Positions 17,420 through 24,809 of a stretch of 64,000 bases of DNA are shown piece after piece. The notes beneath the pieces were generated by a model, which ran no database searches, was not told where the DNA came from, and worked only from the letters and a program-made list of their open reading frames with translations. Every line of letters begins with the position of its first letter. The stretch's first letter is position 1. The DNA is from Verrucomicrobiota bacterium (GTDB lineage Bacteria > Verrucomicrobiota > Verrucomicrobiia > Opitutales > Opitutaceae), in the NCBI GenBank assembly GCA_016222805.1, contig JACRQG010000032.1, forward strand, positions 1-64,000, in the 5' to 3' direction. The position numbers and the translations under genes are program-made.

Positions 17420-18519
17420 CGCGCCGCCACGTAAGGTTCGATCGGCCGGAAGCCGGGGAGACGGCAGGCCGCGTCCCGCGCGGCCGGGTCGTTGAACAGG
17501 TACACGGCGTAACCGCCGAAACCCCCGCCGCAGTATTTCCAGGCGAGGGCACCGGCCATGGTCTCTCCCGAAGCCGGGTCCCCGGGGAGTGGGCACATTC
17601 CCTCCGCCCGCTGCACGGCGTAGGACTGCCGCACCGCGTCCGCGAGACCGGAAACGTCGTTGTTCCAGACGGCGTTGCGCGCGGTCAGCCCGGCGCGCGC
17701 GATGGCCTCGTAGTCGCGGGCCCCGTCGACCATCGCCGGCGTGTCATGGGGCGCGCCCGTCCAAAGCAGGGCCATGCGCCCGCGCAGGAGTTGCCCGTCC
17801 GACTTCACTTCGAGGACCGGCCGCGGGCCGCTCCGCCAGGCACACAGCCCGGTCTCGGCCACGACCGCCGGATCCTGCCAGCCCACCCCGAGATCGAGTT
17901 CGGAGCCAATCCCGTCGCGGCCATTCAGCAGGGCCCAGGCGCCGGAGCCGCCCAGGCCGGCGTTGCGCTCGTAGGGCCAGTCGCGCAGCGACACGGTCGG
18001 GGAAATGGCGCAGTTGACGATGTACGCGCCGGCCCGGGCCAGCCGCGGGACGTCGAGCCAGCCGCCGCCAAAGTCCACCCTCAGAGGCGCCTCTTCCGGG
18101 GCGCGGATGAAGCGCACGATCTGCGTGGTCGACACCGGTGGAAACTGCGGGGGGGTCTTTGGCATCACGACGTATTTCGCCCCCACCTCCGCGCACAGCG
18201 CCCGCTTCAAGGGGCCGTACTTGTCGTCTTCCGTCACCGCCAGGATGTCCGGCCGCAGCCGCAGGAAGTGCTCCCGGAAGTCGATCCCCTCCTCCAGCCC
18301 CGTGCCAACCACCACGTCGTCCACCACCCGCAGGGCGGCGATCAGCGCGCGCTTGTGTTCATCCGGGAGTGAACTCCGCCGGTGCTTGTGGATCCAGAGG
18401 ACCTCCGCCGAGGCGAAACACACGGTCAGGTGGTCACCCAGGGCCCGCGCCTCCGTGAAGAACTGCACGTGGCCCGCGTGGAGGATGTCGTAGCACCCGG
18501 AGACAAAGACGCGAATCAT
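17416..18519 (-). CDS. Fused nucleotidyltransferase (HldE-C type) and GHMP sugar kinase (HddA-like), 367 aa
   Basis: Two domains in one chain. Residues 1-138 are a cytidylyltransferase-like fold: FVSGCYDILHAGHVQFFTEA contains the HxGH nucleotide-binding site (14-17), and VSTTQIV (129-135) is the STTxI-type second motif, closest in feel to the HldE C-terminal domain. Residues 140-367 are a compact GHMP kinase: APLRVDFGGGWLDVP resembles the APLRxSxxGGGTD start of HddA heptose-7-phosphate kinases, NAGLGGSGAW is the GHMP phosphate loop, and KYCGGGFGGYAVYLF is motif 3. The kinase half is shorter than free GHMP kinases. By analogy it would phosphorylate a sugar at C1 and then add a nucleotide, building an activated heptose or similar; this is inference. 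The gene ends at a GTAG unit and is divergent from the pseudopilin. Confidence 0.75.
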   Translation of the reverse strand: MIRVFVSGCYDILHAGHVQFFTEARALGDHLTVCFASAEVLWIHKHRRSSLPDEHKRALIAALRVVDDVVVGTGLEEGIDFREHFLRLRPDILAVTEDDKYGPLKRALCAEVGAKYVVMPKTPPQFPPVSTTQIVRFIRAPEEAPLRVDFGGGWLDVPRLARAGAYIVNCAISPTVSLRDWPYERNAGLGGSGAWALLNGRDGIGSELDLGVGWQDPAVVAETGLCAWRSGPRPVLEVKSDGQLLRGRMALLWTGAPHDTPAMVDGARDYEAIARAGLTARNAVWNNDVSGLADAVRQSYAVQRAEGMCPLPGDPASGETMAGALAWKYCGGGFGGYAVYLFNDPAARDAACRLPGFRPIEPYVAAR

Positions 18520-18753
18520 GGATCGGAGGAGGGAGGGCGATGGCAGGCTCGCGGCGGCGACGGCGGGGCGTCAACCCGGGAATCGAACGGCCGCGCCCCC
18601 CTCCCCCGACGCCCCGTGCGCAAACCGGCCCTCCCCATGACAAACTGTTCTGATTCCCCGCTTGCGGCCCTCGCAGAATTGGTGATGACTTTGCGCGCCC
18701 ATCGGGGACCGCCTTCCGCAGGCCCCGATCGCGGCTCCCAGCTCCCACCCGCC

Positions 18754-19290
18754 ATGCCCAGACGCCTGCACCGCCTCTCCGACGGTGGCATCCCCTCCCG
18801 CGGGGGAATCGCCTCCGGGCGAGGGTTTTCGATTGTCGAGATCATGGTGGCGCTGACGATCATCAGCCTGCTGGTGGCTGCGGCGATTCCGCAGGTGAAG
18901 AAGTATCAGGTGAACTCCCGCGCCGCCGTGGTCGCCTCCGACCTGCGCACGTTCGCCGCGGCCTTCGAGAGCTATTCGCAGGAGAAGGGGGCCTGGCCGG
19001 CCGAGACCGACGCCGGCGCGTTGCCGCCCGAGATGACAGAGCGGCTCGGGGCCAGCAGCTGGGGCCGGGTCACGCCGATGGGCGGCCGTTACAACTGGGA
19101 GAACAACCAGATGCACGGCGGCGTCCGCTACCGCGCTGCGCTCTCCATCAGCGAAGCCGAGGGAGCCCCGCTGGAGGTGAACGAGGATCTCCTGCGCGCC
19201 ATCGACCGCATCATTGACGACGGCAACCTTTCCACCGGGCTCTTCCGCACCGGGGTGAACAACGATCCGCTGTACATCCTTCTGCAATGA
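18754..19290 (+). CDS. Type II/IV pseudopilin-like protein, 178 aa
   Basis: Prepilin-like protein made with a leader cut by a prepilin peptidase. The cleavage context is ASGRG before FSIVEIMVALTIISLLVAAA: Gly at -1, Phe at +1 and the conserved Glu at +5, then the hydrophobic N-terminal helix. The mature part has GtGx-like pseudopilin features (SYSQEKGAWPAE, GRYNWENNQ, DRIIDDGNL). The start at 18754 gives a leader of about 28 residues; an in-frame ATG at 18637 would make an unlikely long one. The stop overlaps the next start by four bases (ATGA), so it is translationally coupled to the one-pass membrane protein. No secretin or ATPase gene lies nearby, so this is a dispersed pilin-type gene. 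Confidence 0.85.
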   Translation: MPRRLHRLSDGGIPSRGGIASGRGFSIVEIMVALTIISLLVAAAIPQVKKYQVNSRAAVVASDLRTFAAAFESYSQEKGAWPAETDAGALPPEMTERLGASSWGRVTPMGGRYNWENNQMHGGVRYRAALSISEAEGAPLEVNEDLLRAIDRIIDDGNLSTGLFRTGVNNDPLYILLQ

Positions 19291-20081
19291 GCCAGCCGGA
19301 ACCGACTTTCGTTGTCGTCTTCAAACAACTCGGCCCCGACGCCAAGTCGGCGGGGCTGGAGTTGGGAGAGACGGAGCGGGCGGATGTCTCCGGCCGGGAA
19401 CTTCGGAGCCTGCTGCGCAATGCCGGATCGCTGGCGCCGCGCGTGACCTACCCGCTCACCCCGGAGCTGCGCATCACCGCCGCCAGCGGGCGGTATGTCG
19501 TGCAACTCAAGGACGGGCGCCTGCACTTCATCTCGTGGTCTTCCGCCAAGTCCCGGGGCGGCAATCCCACGGCGGATCAGATTTTCGAGATCATCACCGG
19601 GGCGGAGACGCCGGAGGAAAAGGCGCCGGCCGCCGCCGCCACTCCGGCTTCCCGTCCGGGCACGTCCGGCAGCTCCAGTGGTTCCTGGCGCTGGGTCGTG
19701 GGGATCCTCCTCGCGATCGCGTTCGTCGGGATCAATTTCTACACCATCTGGAACTACCGGAAGCCGCCGGGGAAACTCCTGCCGCCTTTCCGCCTGCTGG
19801 AAGAGGGTCCGGACAAGCGCCTCCTGGAGAGCGTGGCCGGCCAGTACGAAACCGGCAATGCCGCCGGGGACCGCCGCCTGGAGATCTCCCGCGACGGCAA
19901 GATCGTGTGGATCAAATTCGGGCTCAACCGCCTGGCCGCCGAGCGTCGGGAGTTCACCGCCCAGGGTGCCGAAAGCGAAGGCCAGCCGGCGCTCTTCACC
20001 AGCCGAAGCAGTCTGATCAAGGTCAAGGACCAAGCGACGCTGGTGCTCTTCGGCGATACCTATCTGCGGGTCCTGCGATAG
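19287..20081 (+). CDS. Unrecognised one-pass membrane protein, 264 aa
   Basis: I do not recognise this family. Residues 1-105 look globular and cytosolic (ADVSGRELRSLLRNAG, GRYVVQLKDGRLHFISWSS). An Ala/Pro/Ser linker at 113-132 leads to one membrane span near 134-156 (WRWVVGILLAIAFVGINFYT), and about 100 residues follow outside (LEISRDGKIVWIKFGLNR, VKDQATLVLFGDTYLRVL), with repeated beta-strand character. It overlaps the pseudopilin by four bases and the ATP-grasp gene starts ten bases after its stop, so the three form one transcription unit. A role as an assembly or anchoring partner of the pseudopilin is possible but unsupported. Confidence 0.7.
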   Translation: MSQPEPTFVVVFKQLGPDAKSAGLELGETERADVSGRELRSLLRNAGSLAPRVTYPLTPELRITAASGRYVVQLKDGRLHFISWSSAKSRGGNPTADQIFEIITGAETPEEKAPAAAATPASRPGTSGSSSGSWRWVVGILLAIAFVGINFYTIWNYRKPPGKLLPPFRLLEEGPDKRLLESVAGQYETGNAAGDRRLEISRDGKIVWIKFGLNRLAAERREFTAQGAESEGQPALFTSRSSLIKVKDQATLVLFGDTYLRVLR

Positions 20082-20090
20082 CAGGCGCGC

Positions 20091-21104
20091 ATGAAGGTCG
20101 CCCTTCTGCACAATCTGCGGCCGGCCGAGGGCACGCGCCAACGGCCCGACGATTGGTACGAGGAGTACGACTGCGCAGAGACCTTGCAGGCCATCCAGGC
20201 CGCCCTGGCCCCGCTGGCTACGGAGGTCATCCCCGTGCCGGCCGACCGGGATTTGCCCGCCCGGCTGGCCGCGGGAAAGTTCGACTTCGCTTTCAACCTC
20301 GCGGAGGGGTGCGGACGCCGCTGTCGCGAAGCGGTCCCCGCCGCCGTCTGCGAACTGCTGGATCTACCCTACACCGGGTCCGATCCACTCACCTTGGCGG
20401 TGGCGCTGGACAAGGCCGTCGCCAAGCGAGTGGTTTCGCCCGAGGTGCCCGTGGCCCGCGGCCTCGTCCTCGAGGAGGGCGCGCTGCCCGAACCGGCGTT
20501 GCTCCCGGACTTCCCCGTCATCGTCAAACCCAACGATGAAGGCTCCAGCAAAGGCATCCGCGGCGAACCGGTGGTCCATGACCCGGCCGCCCTGGCCGCC
20601 ATCTGCCGGCACCTGCACGAGGACTACCGCTGTCCGGTGCTGATCGAGGAGTTCCTGCCCGGCGCCGAAGTCACGGTGGGGGTTCTCGGCCACGGCCGCA
20701 CCAGCCGCGTACTCGGCCAGATGGAGATCGCGCCGGTGGCGGGCCCGATCGAGACGTTCGCCTATACCCTCGAAGTGAAGCGCGACTGGCGGCGGCGGGT
20801 GCGCTACCACGTGCCGCCCCGGCTGCCCGAAGCCACCCGACAGCGCCTGGACGAGCTCGCGCTGACCGCCCACCGGTTGCTGGGCTGCCGCGATTGTGCG
20901 CGCCTGGACTTCCGCCTCGATGCCCGCGGCGAACCCCGCTTCCTCGAGTGCAACCCGCTGCCGGGCCTCAACCCGGAGAGCGGCGATCTCGTGCTCCTTG
21001 CGCGTCCCGGGCTCGACCATGCGCAATTGGTCCAGGCGATCTTTCGCGAGGCCCTCGCCCGCACCGGGGTGCGCCCGCCCACGCGCCTCGCGGCCGCGGG
21101 CTGA
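20091..21104 (+). CDS. ATP-grasp ligase, D-Ala-D-Ala ligase-like, copy 1, 337 aa
   Basis: Carboxylate-amine ligase fold: ATP activates a carboxylate as acyl-phosphate for attack by an amine. It starts MKVALLHNLRPAE, the same opening as the second copy at 22454. The N-domain has FDFAFNLAEGCGRR (Ddl N-domain EG), the central part has FPVIVKPNDEGSSKGI (ATP-binding Lys and small loop), VLIEEFLPGAEVTVGVL (hinge and omega region), and the metal site ARLDFRLDARGEPRFLECNP with LPGLNP. This is a D-Ala-D-Ala ligase relative, but the omega-loop and N-domain differ from a housekeeping Ddl and there are two copies beside a SET gene, so an unusual peptide-like product is more likely than cell-wall D-Ala-D-Ala. 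It is co-directional with the pseudopilin pair and ends six bases before the convergent SET gene. Confidence 0.8.
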   Translation: MKVALLHNLRPAEGTRQRPDDWYEEYDCAETLQAIQAALAPLATEVIPVPADRDLPARLAAGKFDFAFNLAEGCGRRCREAVPAAVCELLDLPYTGSDPLTLAVALDKAVAKRVVSPEVPVARGLVLEEGALPEPALLPDFPVIVKPNDEGSSKGIRGEPVVHDPAALAAICRHLHEDYRCPVLIEEFLPGAEVTVGVLGHGRTSRVLGQMEIAPVAGPIETFAYTLEVKRDWRRRVRYHVPPRLPEATRQRLDELALTAHRLLGCRDCARLDFRLDARGEPRFLECNPLPGLNPESGDLVLLARPGLDHAQLVQAIFREALARTGVRPPTRLAAAG

Positions 21105-21109
21105 AGGCC

Positions 21110-21505
21110 CTACACCCCGTCGCCATCGACGTGGAACCAGACCGGCGTGCGATCGTGGGGCGTTCCGTTGTAGTTAACCGTAATCTCCTCGCCCGCCGCG
21201 ATGTCGCGCAGGGCGACATACTCGATCGTCAGCTGGTCGTACCTTCGCACGTAACCGGCATTCGGCTGGTACGAGTGATTGTAGAACGAACCGTAGCCCA
21301 TCACGAGGGCCTCGCCTCCGTCGCCCCAGTTGTAGGGAAGATCACCGAGCACGGTCCCCGCGATCCGCTCGCACTGGTGGGCGGGAATCGGCACCACGGG
21401 GGCCGCTTCGATCCGCTCGCCTTTCGCCAGCGGCACCCGGGCAAACACTCCCCGGCCCCGGGCCCCGGCGGCGCGCACCTCGATCCGTAGCTCAGGCGGC
21501 GGCAT
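21110..21505 (-). CDS. Small SET-domain protein, 131 aa
   Basis: Minimal SET-domain protein, a fold that transfers a methyl group from S-adenosylmethionine, usually to lysine. The N-terminal AGARGRGVFARVPLAKGERI matches SET motif I (GxG and the following strand). Motif III is FYNHSYQPNAGY (NHSxxPN, residues 76-82). Motif IV is AGEEITVNYNG (GEEIxxxY, 104-113), carrying the catalytic Tyr. There is no pre-SET or cysteine-rich post-SET region. Its start overlaps the end of the ATP-grasp gene by 14 bases, a sign of translational coupling. A methylation target is not visible; a product of the neighbouring ligases is as plausible as a protein. The start is fixed by the overlap and by motif I lying close to it. 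Confidence 0.85.
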   Translation of the reverse strand: MPPPELRIEVRAAGARGRGVFARVPLAKGERIEAAPVVPIPAHQCERIAGTVLGDLPYNWGDGGEALVMGYGSFYNHSYQPNAGYVRRYDQLTIEYVALRDIAAGEEITVNYNGTPHDRTPVWFHVDGDGV

Positions 21506-22454
21506 GGGAAATCAGGTGGGCGATGACCTCGCCATAGCTCCGGCCGGCGACCCGCGCGGCGACGAAGATCGACGAGCCCGGCTCCAGGGAGGGCGTGGCA
21601 TTGGCTTCGACGAAAAACACCTCCCCGTCATCGCGCACCCGGAAATCCAGCCGGGCGAGCCCGCGCAGTCCCAGCGCCTTCACCGCGCTCTGCGCGTGCC
21701 GCGCCACCACCTGACGGATTTCCGGTGGCACCCGGGCCGGGCACACCGGCTGCACCACCTCGTCCGGGGCGACGTTCTTCAGCCGGTAGTCGTAGATGCG
21801 ATACCGGTTCATCCAGGCCGCCGCGATCTCGTAGCTGCACGGCGTGAGAATCTCCGGATCCTGCCCTTCCACGAATCCGATCGTGACATCCGTGCCGGGG
21901 ACGAACTGCTCGACCAGGATCCCCTCGGGGTAAAGGGCGAGCCCTGCGGCCAGGGCCGCCTCGAGGCCGACGCGTTCCGCGACCACCGACTGTTCGGAGA
22001 TTCCCTTCGAACTCCCCTCGAAGTTCGGCTTCACGAACCAGGGACCGGGAGGCAGGGCCGGGTCACCGTGGCCGGCGCGGACGAGGCCGCCCGGAATCAC
22101 CGGCACGCCGGCGGCGGCCACGCACAGCTTGGTGAGGTGCTTGTCCTGCGTGAGCACCTGCACGCGGGCCCCCGATCCCGTGAAACGCAGGCCCAGGGCC
22201 TCCAGCACCGCCGGCACGAGCGCTGTCCGGGCCTCGCCCCGGAGGCCTTCCGCGGAATTGAGCACCACGGCCGGCCGCAGTTCCCACAGGCGCGCCGTCC
22301 AGGTTTCAATTGAACCCGAAACCTCAACCGGCACGGCGTCGTGCCCCGCCTCGGCCACCGCCCGGCACAACGCGGCGATCGTCTCCGGCGTGTCGAACTC
22401 CGCCTCGGCCTCCTCGGCCGTGCGGCGCAGGTTGTGCGTCAGGGCCACCTTCAT
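21492..22454 (-). CDS. ATP-grasp ligase, D-Ala-D-Ala ligase-like, copy 2, 320 aa
   Basis: Paralogue of the plus-strand copy, also beginning MKVALTHNLRR. Ddl-like elements: AVVLNSAEGLRGEART (N-domain), PWFVKPNFEGSSKGIS (ATP-binding), GILVEQFVPGTDVTIGFVEG (hinge region) and LARLDFRVRDDGEVFFVEAN with ATPSLEPGSS (metal-binding Glu/Asn and C-terminal loop). The catalytic ATP-grasp set looks intact. Its ATG overlaps the ABC transporter stop by four bases (ATGA) and its own end overlaps the SET start by 14 bases, so ABC - ATP-grasp - SET is one coupled operon. Two different ligases in one locus suggest two successive couplings or two substrates. A role in making a small peptide exported by the ABC protein is inference. 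Confidence 0.82.
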   Translation of the reverse strand: MKVALTHNLRRTAEEAEAEFDTPETIAALCRAVAEAGHDAVPVEVSGSIETWTARLWELRPAVVLNSAEGLRGEARTALVPAVLEALGLRFTGSGARVQVLTQDKHLTKLCVAAAGVPVIPGGLVRAGHGDPALPPGPWFVKPNFEGSSKGISEQSVVAERVGLEAALAAGLALYPEGILVEQFVPGTDVTIGFVEGQDPEILTPCSYEIAAAWMNRYRIYDYRLKNVAPDEVVQPVCPARVPPEIRQVVARHAQSAVKALGLRGLARLDFRVRDDGEVFFVEANATPSLEPGSSIFVAARVAGRSYGEVIAHLISHAAA

Positions 22455-24658
22455 TCCCCACCTCCCGCCGCGTCTCGCCCGGATTCGCGCGGGGCCGTCA
22501 GGCGGGCGCGGATCTGCGGCACCCGCTGCAGGAGGCGGTCGAAGTGCCGCCGGCGCAGCGAGAGCAGGATCGCCGGCGTCACGGTGGTCACGGTGGCCGT
22601 GCGCGGCACCGCGCTGATCAAGGCGATCTCCCCGAAGTAGTCGCCGTCATCCAGCATCGCCACGGTCTCCTCGCCGCCGTCGGCGCGCCGCCGGCTCACC
22701 CGCACCTTGCCCCGCGCGATGATGTAGAAGCGATCGCCGGGTTCGCCCTCCTGCACCACTCCACGCCCGGCGGCGTAGACCTCCGTGACCAGCAGGCCGG
22801 CCAGATCGGCGAGAATGGCGTCGTCGAGTTCCTGCAGGATCGGAAAGCGGCGCAGGCGTTCCGGCTGGATTTCCGCCTGGTCGCCGGAATCGCTCAGCGA
22901 GAAGCCACTTTGCTTCTGCCAGAGTTCGGCATAGCGGCCACGACGCGCCAGGAGTTCGGCGTGGCGACCGCTCTCGATCACCCGGCCGCCCGCGAAGACA
23001 TGGATGCGATCCGCATGGACGATGGCCGCCAGGCGGTGCGTCACCGCCAGGACGGTGCGCCCGTGGGCGACGGTGCGGAGGGTGGCGTTCACCGACTCCT
23101 CCGTGGCCGGGTCGAGGGCGGACGTCGCCTCGTCGAGGACCAGGATGGCGGGATTCCGCAGCAGGGCCCGGGCGATGGCGATCCGCTGGCGCTGGCCGCC
23201 CGACAGGTGGGAGCCACGTTCCCCGGCCGGCGTGTCGTAGCCCTGCGGCAGGGCGGTGATCGCCTCATGGATCTCCGCCGCCCGCGCCGCGGACTCCACC
23301 TCGGCGTCGGTCGCCTCCGGCCGACCCAGGCGGATGTTCTCGCGGATGCTCACGTTGAACAGGAGGTTCTCCTGGAACACGACCCCCAGGCGCGCCCGCA
23401 GGGTCGGGCGTGGAATCTGGCGGATGTCGACCCCATCGAGGTGGACCGCGCCCTCGCGGATCTCGTAGAACCGCAGCAGCAGGTTGAGCGCCGTGCTTTT
23501 CCCCGATCCGCTGCCTCCCACCAGGGCGACATACGCCCCCGCCGGCACATCGAAGCTCACTTCCTCGAGGCTGGGCCGCGCACCGTCGTAGCTGAAGGTG
23601 ACCCGGTCGAACGTCACGGCCCCGCCACCCGCCGGAACCGTTCCCGCGCCGGCGGCTGGCTCTGGTGTCGGGGCCTCGTCCGCGGGTTCGGCGAGCAACT
23701 CCTCGATGCGCTGCACGCCTCCCATCGACTGCAGCAGGGCCGGCACCACGGTGGTCAGGCCCTCGATCGAGGAACTGAGGTTCAGGAACAACGCATGAAA
23801 GGCCACCACGGTGCCCAGCGTGAGGTCGCCGTAGAACACGAGCAGGATGCCGCCCCCCATCACGATCACCTCGGTGATCAGGATGACGACATTGGGGGTG
23901 CGCTCGGTGAGGTTCGACTGAAAGTAGAACTGCCGCGCCACGGTCGACCAGCGGAGCGACTCGCGGACAAACGTCGCGATGGAGCGCCCTTCGAGTCCAA
24001 ATGCCTTTACCGCCGGCTGCGCCGTCACGTTCTCCTGCAATCCGCTCGCGAGGTCCGCCTCGACCCGCTTCTTCTCGTAACCCACCTCGCCGGCCCGATC
24101 GGAAAAACGGCGGGGCGCCAGCACACATACCACCAGGCCGACGAGCGTCGCCAGGGCGAGCCGCCACTCGAGCGTGAAAAGCACGACCGCGCTGACCGCG
24201 ACATTCGTCGCATTCAACACCAGGCTCGCCATCACCCAGCTCAGCGAATTCTCCAGGGCCGCCAGATCCGTGGTGAACCGCCCCATGATATCGCCGGTGC
24301 GGGTGCGCGCAAAGAAGCCCACCGCGAGGCCCTGCAGGTGCGCGAAAGCGCGCGCGCGCACGTCGTGCATCACCCGGGCGCCCACATCCGCGTAGAAGTA
24401 GTCCCGCACCACCGCGCACGCCATCGCGAGGACCACCGCCACGAGGAGCGCGCCCAGGCTGGCGAACAGCACCGGCCCGTTGCGCTCGCCGACCGCATGA
24501 TCGATCAGGAACTTGAAGCTCAGCGGCCACGCCGTCTTGAACGCCACATCCACCCCGAGCAGCAGCAGAAGCACGAAGGCCTTGCCGCGATGGGGACGCA
24601 GGTAGCGGGCGAACGTTCGCAGGAACCCGCCGAATCCCATGACGTGCTGGTGCGGCAT
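22451..24658 (-). CDS. ABC exporter half-transporter with C-terminal cyclic-nucleotide-binding domain, 735 aa
   Basis: Type IV ABC exporter fused to a cNMP-binding domain. About residues 15-310 are a six-span ABC transmembrane domain (KAFVLLLLLGVDVAFKTAWP; ALLVAVVLAMACAVVRDYF; LEWRLALATLVGLVVCVLAP). The nucleotide-binding domain, about 335-575, has Walker A GGSGSGKST, Q-loop VVFQENLLFNVS, signature LSGGQRQRIAIARAL, Walker B ILVLDEATSALD and switch VTHRL. Residues about 600-715 form the cNMP domain with GDRFYIIARGKVRVS and the phosphate-binding cassette FGEIALISAVPRTATV. The start at 24658 (MPHQHVMG) precedes the first amphipathic segment; an ATG six codons later is an alternative. It is the first gene of the ABC / ATP-grasp / SET operon. 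The fusion suggests transport gated by cAMP, cGMP or a related nucleotide. Confidence 0.9.
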   Translation of the reverse strand: MPHQHVMGFGGFLRTFARYLRPHRGKAFVLLLLLGVDVAFKTAWPLSFKFLIDHAVGERNGPVLFASLGALLVAVVLAMACAVVRDYFYADVGARVMHDVRARAFAHLQGLAVGFFARTRTGDIMGRFTTDLAALENSLSWVMASLVLNATNVAVSAVVLFTLEWRLALATLVGLVVCVLAPRRFSDRAGEVGYEKKRVEADLASGLQENVTAQPAVKAFGLEGRSIATFVRESLRWSTVARQFYFQSNLTERTPNVVILITEVIVMGGGILLVFYGDLTLGTVVAFHALFLNLSSSIEGLTTVVPALLQSMGGVQRIEELLAEPADEAPTPEPAAGAGTVPAGGGAVTFDRVTFSYDGARPSLEEVSFDVPAGAYVALVGGSGSGKSTALNLLLRFYEIREGAVHLDGVDIRQIPRPTLRARLGVVFQENLLFNVSIRENIRLGRPEATDAEVESAARAAEIHEAITALPQGYDTPAGERGSHLSGGQRQRIAIARALLRNPAILVLDEATSALDPATEESVNATLRTVAHGRTVLAVTHRLAAIVHADRIHVFAGGRVIESGRHAELLARRGRYAELWQKQSGFSLSDSGDQAEIQPERLRRFPILQELDDAILADLAGLLVTEVYAAGRGVVQEGEPGDRFYIIARGKVRVSRRRADGGEETVAMLDDGDYFGEIALISAVPRTATVTTVTPAILLSLRRRHFDRLLQRVPQIRARLTAPRESGRDAAGGGE

Positions 24659-24809
24659 CAACAGCCGGAGGATTGTCCCCCGCCGCAGGCGGGCAACGCA
24701 TTTTCGTTTCCGCCACCACGCGCCAACGACGGAGCCAGACCCGGCCGACCACGGCGCCGACGGCCGGTTTGGCGTTGGCCACCCACCGGTGGCGTGCTTG
24801 CGTGAACCC

